Source: Trichinella spiralis (lineage: Eukaryota; Nematoda; Enoplea; Trichinellida; Trichinellidae). Taken from it: 53,450 bases of DNA. Below the pieces are notes generated by a model that was not told the DNA's origin, made no database searches, and saw only the letters and a program-made list of their open reading frames with translations. Made by a program: the position numbers and the translations under genes. Below are positions 13,701 to 24,900 of this stretch, piece after piece. The first letter of the stretch is position 1; every line of letters begins with the position of its first letter. Location of the stretch: NCBI GenBank assembly GCA_000181795.3, contig CM012954.1:16169534-16222983 (forward strand). Reading direction: 5' to 3'.

Positions 13701-14600
13701 TAGAAAATTTGGATGTTAAATGGTAATAAAAAAATAAAATGCATGCAATTGATAGTCATACACAGAAGTGGCTTTAATTAAAATGTACTTCGCCGCTGTC
13801 AATGGTTTCCGCAATAAGGATGCTCTTTGTAGTAACAGAAGAATATGCAATTTGTACTTGATTTCTATTTACATAATGCAGGTTGCATGAATTTCAGATG
13901 TTTTATTTGAGCTACTGCAGTCAATGATAACGATTTACAATTACTGTACAATGAAATTTACGAGTTTTTTATTGAGCATTTATTGCAACGTAATATTTCT
14001 TACATAAATCATATTTTCTAAAATGAGATTTTAACTAAGTTGCTGCGTAGCGCAACGAGATTTTCATTAGTTTGTATAGTTGATTACATAAAAAATATTC
14101 TCCATCCAGACGGTGAAGCTGATCTGAAGCTGAAATCCATTAATTTGGAACTAACATATTGTCTGTAGTGATATCTACGAAGAACGTTAGTACAATTGTA
14201 AAAATGACTTACCTTTCAACTACTGATGATATTGAATAGGAGACTTTATTGCAGTTCTTGAATGGTGTACATCGCACATATTACCATGAAGACTATGAAT
14301 AGCTAACTGTGAAGACTACTTTTTGAAAAGTAGGTCAAGCTCAAGGAAGTATTTATAGTCATAATATTCAACGTAGAATAATCTGACCTAATCTTTGGTG
14401 ATGTAAATTCATTTTTGCTCTGTTACAGCGTAATGGTATAGCAACATTATGGTGAACTTTATTAATTGCTGAAAGTTATTACGATTTCATTAAGTTTAAT
14501 AAAGTATTTTATGTAGAATGTAGAACAATTCCCTTTTGAGTCATGAATGCTTATCAGACTCTTCTTGATCTTCGTTAATCTAATTTCCTTTCCATTTCTG
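7700..14600. repeat. Nested, diverged tandem array (about 1.3-kb modules)
   Basis: One segment, roughly GAGAAATAAAATATAC then GAATAAATA then ATGCAAGGAAA, recurs near 8,441, 9,683, 11,021, 12,309 and, weakly, 13,719. That is a period of about 1.24-1.4 kb. A second block (TTTATCG-TTACAGCAT ... TTTTTTAAACGTAATT) follows it at about 8,580, 11,165 and 12,445. A third block (GGCGTACGGTATGACAATCAGGTATTAATCA-like) recurs near 9,170, 11,780 and 13,060. A larger period is marked by an ACTTAC-type motif at 7,755, 10,154 and 14,213. On the minus strand this motif reads as a splice donor next to a partly conserved 100-bp block. Copies are too diverged, and carry too many stops, to be coding in any common frame. 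Confidence 0.55.
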
Positions 14601-16090
14601 TTGTGTTATTATGATTTAAATCAATGTTCATCCATAACTGTTTTATGGATTTGTCAGTGATTTTGTTTCAAGCTGAATCGCCGCCTTTTGTACAACTGAA
14701 TTTGCGCACCTGAATTTCAGGGGCAGCTGAACGCTGAATATGCTGTTGATCTGAAATATTGCAAGGTTATTGTACAGCAAATTAGCAAACACATAATAAA
14801 AAGATTTTCCCCCAAAACTGATCTATTTGAAATACATTCAAAAATAGAGTAACCAACTATTATCCTTGTCGCTACAGCTGAGTCGTTCAGAAAAGCAGGG
14901 CACATTAAATAATCAATAATTCATAAATAACTTTGAAAATGCGTTTCAATATGTTTAAACAACTGATGATGATATAGAAAATATGCGTTAAAATTACGTG
15001 CAAAGTAGATTGATTATTTTGTTATTATTCTGTAAAACAATATTTTCTATTTTCCCGGCAATTGAATTGTCCCTGAAATTACATTTCTCATACAGCATCC
15101 AATGCTTCATCATTAATCGTATGCTCATAGTGGAGATTGAGTTGCTTATAAATTGCATAAAGTGAAAATTCGTGTATATCCTGCAATCATGTAAATAAAT
15201 CTGTCACATTTTTGTCGCCAGTACTTCTTTCTGATGGCGCATTTGTTCACATATTGTTCATGTGGATGACAAAGAAGCTATTTGAATTCAGATAATAGAG
15301 ATGGAAATATTTGAAACAGTTTGGTAAGGGTGTATGGCATATAATTTTAATAAATAGAAATTTTCTCACCAAAAAAATCTTATAATTTCAGTAAAATTGA
15401 TGCTGCTTTTGTTTATGCATTAAAGCAATTCTGATAATTTTGAACATTTTTATTTAAACAATTTCATTCAATAATAACTAACAACGGTTCAGAAATATCA
15501 TATATTCAAAACGATTCGTTTTGATTACAAAGTTTATTACAATGTTGCTGTTTACAATAATTTTACAGATATCAATATTGCTAAATTGGAGTTTTAGCAA
15601 ATTTCTCACCAATTGGTTATTGGTTAAAAAATTGGTTAATAATACCATGATTGGTTAATAAAAACAATTAAAAAATGTGCGTCTTGAAATTAAGCTAAGC
15701 GATATATGAAAATAAATAATAGTTAACAAATGAAATTTTCAAAACATTGCATACAACGATTTTGCTGCGTCAAAGCCCACACACTGCATTATTTGAAATC
15801 TCAACCATACAGGTTTGTCCTTAGCTTAATTCAACTAGGGGATCACTTTACCCTTTCGAAGTATCCTCATACCAGACATATAAAATAGGGACCCACGGGA
15901 GACCCTGTATACCTTTTGTTTTCCATTTCTGCTTCATGTTGCCCGCATCTTCATCATTTTTCGAATCGATTAAAATATGAAACATAAAATCAAATGCTCA
16001 CCTGCTAGCGCAGTAAAAGTTATAAATAACAGCTTAATTGAATGAATGAATTTGAGGAAATAAAAAATAATAAATGAAAAGCAAAGACGT
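14601..16090. other. Intergenic AT-rich DNA, no gene seen
   Basis: Stops are frequent in all frames and I found no domain, RNA or repeat that could be supported. Confidence 0.45.
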
Positions 16091-16385
16091 TTTAAATGTT
16101 ATTCCATGATCTTCATCGCAGGAGAATCGTCGTCGCACTTTCACCGCACGCCGTAGGCCAGCAATCATCGAAACTAAAGCATATGTATAGAAATGGAATA
16201 AAAATTTGCATGCATTTTCTGCTAAACAGCTTTCACCGCATCAGCACGTTGAGCAAACAGCAATCTCTTTACAGCTAATTTTGCTCGACATATTCACGTT
16301 GGGGCCTCATATAGCAGACAAGCCCGTAACTATATCCATTAGGTTGCACACTTCTTACGAGTGCACAATCCAACGAATCAACCAC

Positions 16386-16418
16386 TAGTGGAATACGAAA
16401 GAATAGACGCTTCCACTA
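16386..16418. repeat. 33-nt hairpin, copy 1 (T-A closing pair)
   Basis: TAGTGGAA pairs with TTCCACTA. The outer pair is T-A here and C-G in the copy at 17,453, a change on both arms that keeps pairing. Upstream, CGTTGG (16,297-16,302) pairs with CCAACG (16,370-16,375), enclosing ATATAG/CTATAT (16,309-16,335). Confidence 0.5.
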
Positions 16419-16824
16419 CCGTTTGTGATGAAATAATTTTTGCATTTATAATTAATGCAAATAATTATAATTACTTTTATTTATTTTTAATGCATATTAT
16501 ATAATATAATATTACATTATATCTTTGAATACAGCATATTTAAAAGTAATATATTTATGAAAAATAAATTGTACAATCAAGAGCATAATTAAAATTCGCA
16601 CGTCAAATTAAAATAAAACGATTGCATTTAATTAATAATTTATGATAATTGCTGTTCTGTATTGTCTATATAAGATGTTATGAAAAAGGTGTCAGTTGAA
16701 AAAACTCACATCTTCCAATTGCACCTCAAGGCATTATACAGCTGACAAGCCCTCAAAGGTGTGAGGATTGATTTTAATTTTTTGGTCTTTATGAAAGTAA
16801 GCAATCCAGGAAATCAACAAACAA

Positions 16825-16857
16825 CAGTAGAATACGAACAAGCGGATGTTTTCACTG
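16825..16857. repeat. 33-nt hairpin, copy 2 (partly decayed stem)
   Basis: CAGTAGAA faces TTTCACTG with one mismatch and one G-T wobble. The arm spacing is unchanged at 33 nt. GGATTG (about 16,763) and CAATCC (about 16,802) flank the preceding segment and are complementary. Confidence 0.4.
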
Positions 16858-17396
16858 CCAATTAATATGAAATAATTCTTCCATTTATAATAACCCCCAG
16901 ACATTATTATTATGATTATTATTATTGCCATTTATTTTTTATTTTGAATAATTTTTTTATTTATTTTGACAGTATTATTATTTTTTATTTATGATATTTG
17001 ACAGTTATTTCAAAATTCAAAAATGACATTGACGTTTAAAGTCAAAATATAAACTATCTGACAAAAAACGCCCTAACAAAACCATTGTCTTTGTCAAAAC
17101 CGGCCTCCGCATGTCTTAAGTTTCAATTTGAATATTCAAAAATGACCTACAAAAATGGAACAAGTCTAAAAAAGTTTATCACCTAAATATATAAGCACAC
17201 TGCTTTCTTGTGCTGAAAACAGAATTACGAAGACCAAAATTGTAACTTACCAAAATTCTTTGATGATAAAAAATTAAAAAAATACAATAAAATGATAATG
17301 AAGGTAAACAAATTTCTTGTATGAAAACTTTGTGTAAGAATATACATAGCTTTTCTAATGGCATTTGGTAAACCGCACTCGCTTTCACTGTGTCGT

Positions 17397-17428
17397 CTCT
17401 TGTATGTCAAACCTATGACATACAAGAG
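17397..17428. repeat. Perfect 13-bp hairpin within repeat unit 3
   Basis: CTCTTGTATGTCA (17,397-17,409) and TGACATACAAGAG (17,416-17,428) are exact reverse complements around the loop AACCTA. It sits 24 nt before the 33-nt hairpin of the same unit, where other units carry their own, different inverted repeats. Confidence 0.65.
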
Positions 17429-17452
17429 TGCAGAATCCAGCAAGACAACCTC

Positions 17453-17485
17453 CAGTGGAATACGAACATGCGGACGTTTCCACTG
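17453..17485. repeat. 33-nt hairpin, copy 3 (best-preserved)
   Basis: CAGTGGAA/TTCCACTG form 8 perfect pairs. After one bulged T the inner ACG/CGT adds 3 more pairs around a 10-nt loop. Confidence 0.55.
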
Positions 17486-18653
17486 CCGATTAGTATGAAA
17501 TAATTATTCTATTTATAATAACCGCTGCACATTATTACTATTATGATTGGCATTTACTTTTTATTTTGTATCCATATTTTTGAATTCAACAGGTTTAAAA
17601 AAAAATGTTTATCGAAAAATAAATTTTATAATCGAAATGAAAAGGGAAAGTGGAAACTGATGATGATTTGAGCATTTCAAATCTTCTAAAATGCTGCCAT
17701 CAGTTGTGACATGTGCTGTTCAAACCTGATTTATATGCACAACTATTGATGAAAATGCCACACAACATATGCAAATTCGAAAATAACAATTTAACAAAGT
17801 AGACGAGATGCAGATAAAATAAGTGAAAACAGTGGATGCTGAGTATTTTGACATTTTCAACAAATCTGGACCGTAAATTATTAGGACTCTTTCAATTTAT
17901 GGACGATCCCTTTCACGGTACACTGAAGCAAAAAGAAAAACAATAAAGTAAAGTAAAATATAACTTTAAAAAGCAAATATTTGTCAAAAAATGAATTTTA
18001 TAAAAAAAAATCAAAATTTAAATTCGCATTTACCATCGATACAATCCGTCTGATGGAATTCATCTATTTGGGATGTTGTGAAAAATGCCATCATTGTGAT
18101 GATGCATTTGGCTTTTCTGACCCATGTTCACGTAGCAAAGCAGACAAGCCTTTACACTTTGGTGCATCAGTACCAAATATGTTGGCAATTTGATATTACT
18201 CTGCATACGAGTGGGCGCAGGACAGCAAATCAACCACCAATAAAATAATAAAGAAGAAGCAAAAGTTTCCACTGCAATTTGTGATTCTTATATTTGATTT
18301 AAGCCAAAATACTATTATCATTGCCATTTATATTTTTATTTAAAATCTCTTTCTTTGAATACAGCATTTTTAAATATGAAATATTTATCAAAAAATGAAT
18401 TTTTTTTAATCAAAATTTAAATTTACGTGCAGTATAAAATAAAAATACTGCATTCTATTATTATTAGCGTAGGATTTTTGCTGTTCTGTGTGAAGCTTTG
18501 CTGAAAAGCTGAAAAACGTAAAGCGCCCCCTGGACTGCAGCATGAAAATGAAAATATTTCATTTTATCATTTACACAAATGATTTTTGCAATTTTCTGCA
18601 TGAAATTTATCTGAAAAACTGTAAAGGGTTGATTATTAATTAATCGTGATTAG

Positions 18654-18775
18654 GGATATCGCCCAACTCCTTTGCCTTGCAATCAACAGGATTGCAATGG
18701 TGTACCTGGAGTGCTATCAGGATCATTTGAATCCTCTTCCGCACAGTACGGCGTCAGATTGCTCTGGCGATATCC
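18654..18775. ncRNA. Candidate 122-nt multibranched RNA fold (unproven)
   Basis: GGATATCGCC (18,654-18,663) is the exact complement of GGCGATATCC (18,766-18,775), giving a 10-bp closing stem. Inside lie ACTCC/GGAGT (18,666-18,670 with 18,708-18,712) and TTGCAATC/GATTGCAA with a 5-nt loop (18,677-18,697). GTGC/GCAC (18,711-18,714 with 18,741-18,744) encloses AGGAT/ATCCT (18,719-18,735). All of these nest without conflict. It directly precedes the 33-nt hairpin of unit 5. The fold could act at RNA level, or be left from a palindromic element. No known ncRNA class was recognised and either strand could be the transcribed one. Confidence 0.35.
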
Positions 18776-18794
18776 AAACCAACACATCAACCAT

Positions 18795-18827
18795 CAGTGG
18801 AATACGAACATGCGGACGTCTCCACTG
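18795..18827. repeat. 33-nt hairpin, copy 5
   Basis: CAGTGGA pairs with TCCACTG (7 bp). The loop half TACGAACATGCGGACGT is identical to that of copy 3. Confidence 0.5.
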
Positions 18828-18900
18828 CCGATTGAAATAAAACATTTTTTCTATTTATAATTAATAGTATGCAAATTATCGCTGCCATTTAATCTTTTTT

Positions 18901-21900
18901 TTTAAACCTATTTGTTTAAAATTTTATATTTTTATTTAAATAAATACCAATTTCATCTATTACAATTCCTTTCTTTCATATTTTAAATTATTATTATCAT
19001 AGAAAGCAGTTTTGTTTTCGATAAAACCGTTTTATGAAAAAAGTGCGAAATGAATAATACTATAGTGTCAAAATTTTTGAAAACAATTAATACACGCATT
19101 GCTGACTAATGTATTGTCTTAAATTAAAAAAATTATACAAGGAAAATTTGCACAAAACAAAAATATTTTTGTCTCCATATTAGATCATACTTCGACTATA
19201 TTTTATTGAAATGCTATTTCATAGTTTCTTAGCTCAGTTTAACTCTTCTATTTGCCCTCATTACACCAAATGTCATGAATAATATTAATTTGAAACAATT
19301 GAATTTCACTTAATTTATGCACTTTTTGAATATCAAAAGAATAATTCATATTTAATAATATTTGTTTCAGAAATTTTAAGTGACTTTGATTTTCAAAAAA
19401 ATTGATGAAATATAATACGGTTAATCTAGTTATACGTGAAATGAATAAAAGGTGCTCGCTACCAAAGAAACGAGTTTTAAGCAACGCTGATTTGCATAGT
19501 ATGCGCTAAGCGTTCTGAGATACAACTCAACGCTGAATTAGATTTCCTATTGAATTATAAATTTTTATAGCACCTCAACTAAATATAAGATATAAAATAT
19601 TCAACTTCTGCCAGAAGCTCATTTTTATGATTAAAGTATTTTACTTTTAATAGTAATTAGTTTGCAATATATTTATTTTCTTATAAAAAATTTTAATATC
19701 CTAACAAACTGCTGTTGAACATAAACATGAAATTTCACACAAAAGAGATTTAATGCATAATTTAGTTATGTTAAATAATCATAAATTGAATATCCATTGT
19801 TGGTGCAATTCAAAAATAAAATGCAGCTTACGGAAATAGTCAACTTTCCACCATTTTGAGATAATCTTTTGTGCAGTTTTATAAAGTGATTGACCAATTG
19901 GAATTAAAACATTGATGCTTGTCCTGCTTTCCTTTGAATACGTCTTCAATTCTGCTGCCGTCGTAGACCATCAAATTTCAACTGAAGGTCACTAAGGAAA
20001 CAGCAGAATTGAATTCTTGTGTAAATTTCCATTTTGTACCTTCATTCAGTAGCACTGGCCAACGATCAGAGAAAATCAGTTATTCAAGCAATCTTTACAT
20101 CTAGGAAATTTTTTCCGAATCCGTATGGTCAAACTTCTTTCAGCAAAATACCGTCAACATAGTTGACCGTCAAATTAATTCTGGTCAACATGGTTTCGGG
20201 AGTCTCCCAAGTATTAGCTGACTTTGGGTACTTTTAACATGTTGATTATGGAAATGACATTTATTCCCCCCCCCCCCATGTCCTAAACGTTTATATTCGT
20301 TTCACAATCCTTTCGTCTGCTGGGTGTATTCCTTCTGCACCGATCTTGAATCCTGAGAACGGCACAATCTTCACTGCAACTTGGCATTTCTTTTTACTTG
20401 ACCACCGACCTGTTTCTCTGATATAAATCAATCACACGTGTGCATAAAAGCCAAGCGATGGTTCATTAACTCGAACTTGTGTATATACTCTACCCAAATG
20501 TTCGTGAAGAATTTTCCTGCAGCAAATTCTGTGAAGAATTAGTTCGTCAGTCGTCAGAAAGATATGGATACATATCTGTATTATTTGTCTTTTGAAACAA
20601 ACGGTAGTGGTCAGTAGCGTAAGAACTTGTGTTTTATTTTCTTATCGAAAATTACTAATGCAGGTCGACCAGGCTACTGATCCAATCCTTCCTCGCAAAC
20701 ATCCGTGAATCTTTCAGTGGGTGTCAATATTTTGCAGTTAGCCATCATATATTCCGTGTGTCGAACCAATTCCAGTCTTTCAAACGTGTATCTTTTCCAT
20801 TTATTACCATCACAGGCAACAGTTACTTCTTCATTTTATACTTCAGCACAACGTGAGATTCTCCCAGGAGTTTCAGGCGTTCGTGCGTCGAATGATTTTG
20901 GATGAAGAAAAGTTCTCGATTTTAGGAACTTGTTTTCTTTGAACAACTCTCTGTATGACTGTTGATTTTCTAGCAAATATGCTGCGCATGAGTGTAATTG
21001 CATTTGTAAGAATCTACCGTCTAATTCCAGATTAAAATGGAAATTACTATTTGTCCAGCTTCAAAATGTATTCCTTTCGCTGAATAGAGCTATCAATTTC
21101 TACGTGAGCTCCTTGTCTCTTGCCTTTTCTCAATGGATGCCTTCAAGTACTTTTCTTCTTGACGTGTATTTTAAAAATAAGCTTTTTCCAAATCACCTTT
21201 TATCTTGCAAAATCTGCATTCGTCATCAAAAACAACGTATAAGACATTCATTCTTAAATATTAAAAGCATCTTATAAACACTGAACAATAGCTACTGAAC
21301 ATCGACAAAGAGCTCCATAACTTACAAATGAAATGAAATTTACTCCTGAAAATCAACATCTAATATTCGGTAATTTTACAGTAATAGCAGCCTACTTCAA
21401 AAGAAAAACAATAAAAGAAATAAATAAATAATCTGATCTGAACTGACAGTCTATGAAACACAAATTAATCATCAGTGAAAGATTGCTGACAACAGAGAGG
21501 GGGCCTCAGAAGTGTTTGATATTTAATTTTCATGGAATATTTTAAACAGAATAAAACTGACCCTCAGTATCTGCATATGAAAGAGACAGTAAAGAAATGT
21601 TGCTATAAAATAACCGAATCTAAACGTAAAGTTTGCAACAAAAAATGAAAATGGAAGAAAGACATGTAACTTCAAAAAATACTATAGAAGTGGTAGTTTA
21701 TTCAATTATTTTATTGAACTGCAGAAATGTATAGATAATTGTTATTATTACTGCAGGCAAAACGCAGTGCTGCCAGTTTAATGCGGAACGAAAGCCGATA
21801 TTAACAATTAAATAGTGAAGTGAGACCTATAACAATTACAATCCTGCCACCGCTTAATCTTACTCTTAACACCTAAATTTGTTAAACGTCATTTATGTGA

Positions 21901-24900
21901 ACATTTCATCCTATGCTCGGTGTAGAATCACCAAAGAAAAAAAGAAACAAGTGGTCAAACTTGCTTCAATCTGAAGTAAAAATTAATATTTGTTTGATTG
22001 CGTCATATAAAATAGTTAACAGAATTTTAAAAGCCAGGTCAACTAAAAACCTTTTCTTGTTTTGGCAAATTAGAACAATGTTCGACAATTTCGGCGATTT
22101 AACAGCGGCATATTTCAGACAAGCCACTGCTAATGTTCAAAAATATCAATAAATCGGGCCGACTAATGCAGCATTACAAATAATAATAACGGCAATAAAA
22201 TATACACCTGTTTAGCAATTGTGTCAATTCGAATTTAATCGCCTGATTTTATAACTACTAGGTTGAACAAAGAAAAAGCAATGTCCAGTTACACCAAAAA
22301 AAAGTTATGCATTTAAATGTGCGTCAGCTCGGTTTCAGTTGTAAATGTTTACAATGATAGAGCGGACGAAGAAACAAATTTAAGACGAAAATACTTTAAA
22401 TTGAAAATTAAAATTAAGAAAAAGTTAAATGTCATGTATTTGATGCAAAACTGTTTCCTAATTATGAACAAAATTTTCAAATGCATAATCTTGATAAAGC
22501 TGATTTCTTTTATTATATTATGAAGTTAATAAAGTTTAAAATGTTCTTCAATCTCAGTGATTTGGTCATGAATAAAAATAAGTTTGATCAATGAAGAGAG
22601 AACAAAATTTTCAAATGATGTATCTGCAAGAAGAACAAATGAAAAAAAGTAACAAACAAAGAATGAGACAAGAAAATAAGGCGGATTAAAAAACCTGACA
22701 TTCTCATGAGTAAACCTATCCAGATGTGTTCAAAAATTAAAAGCTTTTAATATGAAAAAAGACACATACCATTAATTAAAAAAATTTTTTGATCGTTACA
22801 TTCGTCAAGGGAGTTGAACATCTTCATCATCTGGTTCAAAATCAAATATTTTCAATACAATCCCATCACGAGATGATACAAAGAACAAGTTTAAAAAAAT
22901 AAAATAAAAATAAATAAAATCGCAGATGTACCAAACTATTGAACAAAGGAAAATGACGCTGTTGCTTGTTGTACGGTTACTACAGTATGCCGATTATTAA
23001 GTATTATATGGTAATTTTTTGCACAGTATGTAGTCATGTGTTTTTTTTTGTTTTGTCGTATTCTGTAGTTTCTTTCCCTACATTTTTGGTCTTTTCATTT
23101 GCAAAAGTGGTTAGTCTCGTAGCACGTAAGCTAATTTTAAAAATAACTACTCGGTTGCCCATGAGGGTAGAATTGAAAAATAGTTGGATGTTGGCTGAAT
23201 AATTGGAAGCTGTTGAAAATTTGAGCAGGCAACTGGCGATCATTTACAATGCCATTGACAATGCGGTGCACGTCAGCGCGTTGTTAAATTGTCCGATTGT
23301 GGATGAAAATTGATCAGATCAGTTCAATTGAGAAACGGCGGCTTCGTTGGCAAGCTCAGTGTGCAATTTTCAAACTCTGCCTCGCACTGACGGCATTGTG
23401 CTCGATGAACGAGGCTAACAAGATTATGACATAAGAAATCCCTCATGTATGGACTCGAGCACGCAAAAGCACGCATGCGTGCATGGACTTTGTGCAATTG
23501 GTCGCGATGCCCCTCTCTGATTTCAAAGAAAATGGCACCAGCAGCAATAAGAGATGAGAAAAATAGAATAACACAACAAAGATATCCGTTTGAACAGATT
23601 GTTCTGCATTCAAAAGAAGTCATTTATTTTCTGAAATTTAATTAATTAATTTTTTTAATTATTAACAAGTGCAAAAGTTGTGAAAAGTGAATAAACAATA
23701 CAGGCATAATACGTATTGCATGATTGTTGCTTTGTATTAAACGGTATTATTTTTGAAATGTTTTTGTTTTTGAAAAAAATTGCTAAATTGCTTTATGCTA
23801 TTTTGAATGATAGCAAAGGGAAATCACGTGCAAATGATGATGAATTGTTATATTTGAAAGTGTTGTCATTAAATATTCATCGACAAGTGAAACGCATCTC
23901 ACTTGGGTTTGATCGCTGTTTACCGTTTTTACCGTGCACGCGCAATGGCAGAGACTTTTCTGACACGTCAAAATGGTCAAATGAATAATTGAAAAGCGGG
24001 AAAATGTTTGCCACAAATGCCACTGACCGACCAGCCAGGCGAATGTATTATTGAAATTCAATACAAGCAGCAGCAGTAGCAGTAGCAGAACAGTCAGCAA
24101 ACACACATAACAAAAGAGCACAATTCAAACCAAAGAACATTTATTATTCTTGTTGATATATATTATGTGCTTTGCTTGGAATAAAGTAGCCAATGTGCTC
24201 GGCTGATTACGCATGTCTATCATCATTAAATTATGGCTGAACAACAATTTGAATTAAAAAAACAACATACCATAGGTTCTGAGAGGAATACTTTTCATAT
24301 TCAAGTCTACTTATTCACTTATCGATTTAAGTGATATTCAAATTTCAAAAATTATTTTATAAAAAAAATCAGTTAATAATTTGAGAAAAAAAATAAACAG
24401 AAACAAAAAGTAAAAGTTTCACCACCTACATTACTAGAATAAATTCTTACAGAATTATCCGGAAACAGCAAAACGAAGCAGAGTTGTTCAAAAAAGAAAA
24501 TTTTTTCTATACTTTATGGCTTTTGGGACTGCTGTGAACATTTTTTCCATGCGTCTATATATGAATATAATTTTTCACTACGACAATGTGAAAAATGACA
24601 GTGTTGATCAAACTTCCGACGGAAAAAAACATTTTATTAAAATTATGTTTAATAACTGCGAATCATTTTCATGCGAAGTCAAAGATCAATCGGCTAACAA
24701 CAGTCCAAAATAATAATAATAAGAAGAAGAAAAAAATATATATGAAACCATTCATCGCACTATTATTCATCTTAATTATTTTTTCAATATTGTTCAAGAA
24801 AATGGTTTCCTTTTTCACTTTCAAATTAAAATCAAAATACCAAGAAAAAAAATATATCAACAAATAATTTGGTTTTCAAAAATAAAAAAAAATTATTTTT

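Larger units (their letters stand above)
16090..18900. repeat. Tandem array of about five units, each with a 33-nt hairpin
   Basis: Units are centred near 16.4, 16.8, 17.45, 18.27 and 18.8 kb. Each carries a module of the form AATCAACC, CAGTGGAATACGAACATGCG, GACGTTTCCACTGCCGATT, followed by an AT-rich tail (ATGAAATAATT..CTATTTATAAT, then TGCCATTTA, then ATTTATC-AAAAAATGAATTTTATAATC). In three units a segment GCAGACAAGCC precedes it (about 16,312, 16,740 and 18,137). The arms CAGTGGAA/TTCCACTG close a hairpin of exactly 33 nt in four units. The fourth unit (18,230-18,275) keeps only the 3' arm. There is no open reading frame shared by the copies. It could be a structured RNA family, a satellite, or pieces of an old MITE. 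Confidence 0.6.

Noticed and set aside
16386-16418. The CAGTGG/CCACTG arms as hAT-type terminal repeats
   Set aside because: hAT ends can begin CAGTG, but arms only 33 nt apart cannot bound an element, and no 8-bp target duplication was seen.
23324-23623. A 99-codon minus-strand open frame with one hydrophobic stretch and many Cys
   Set aside because: Composition is somewhat gene-like, but no motif, splice partner or overlapping evidence was found.
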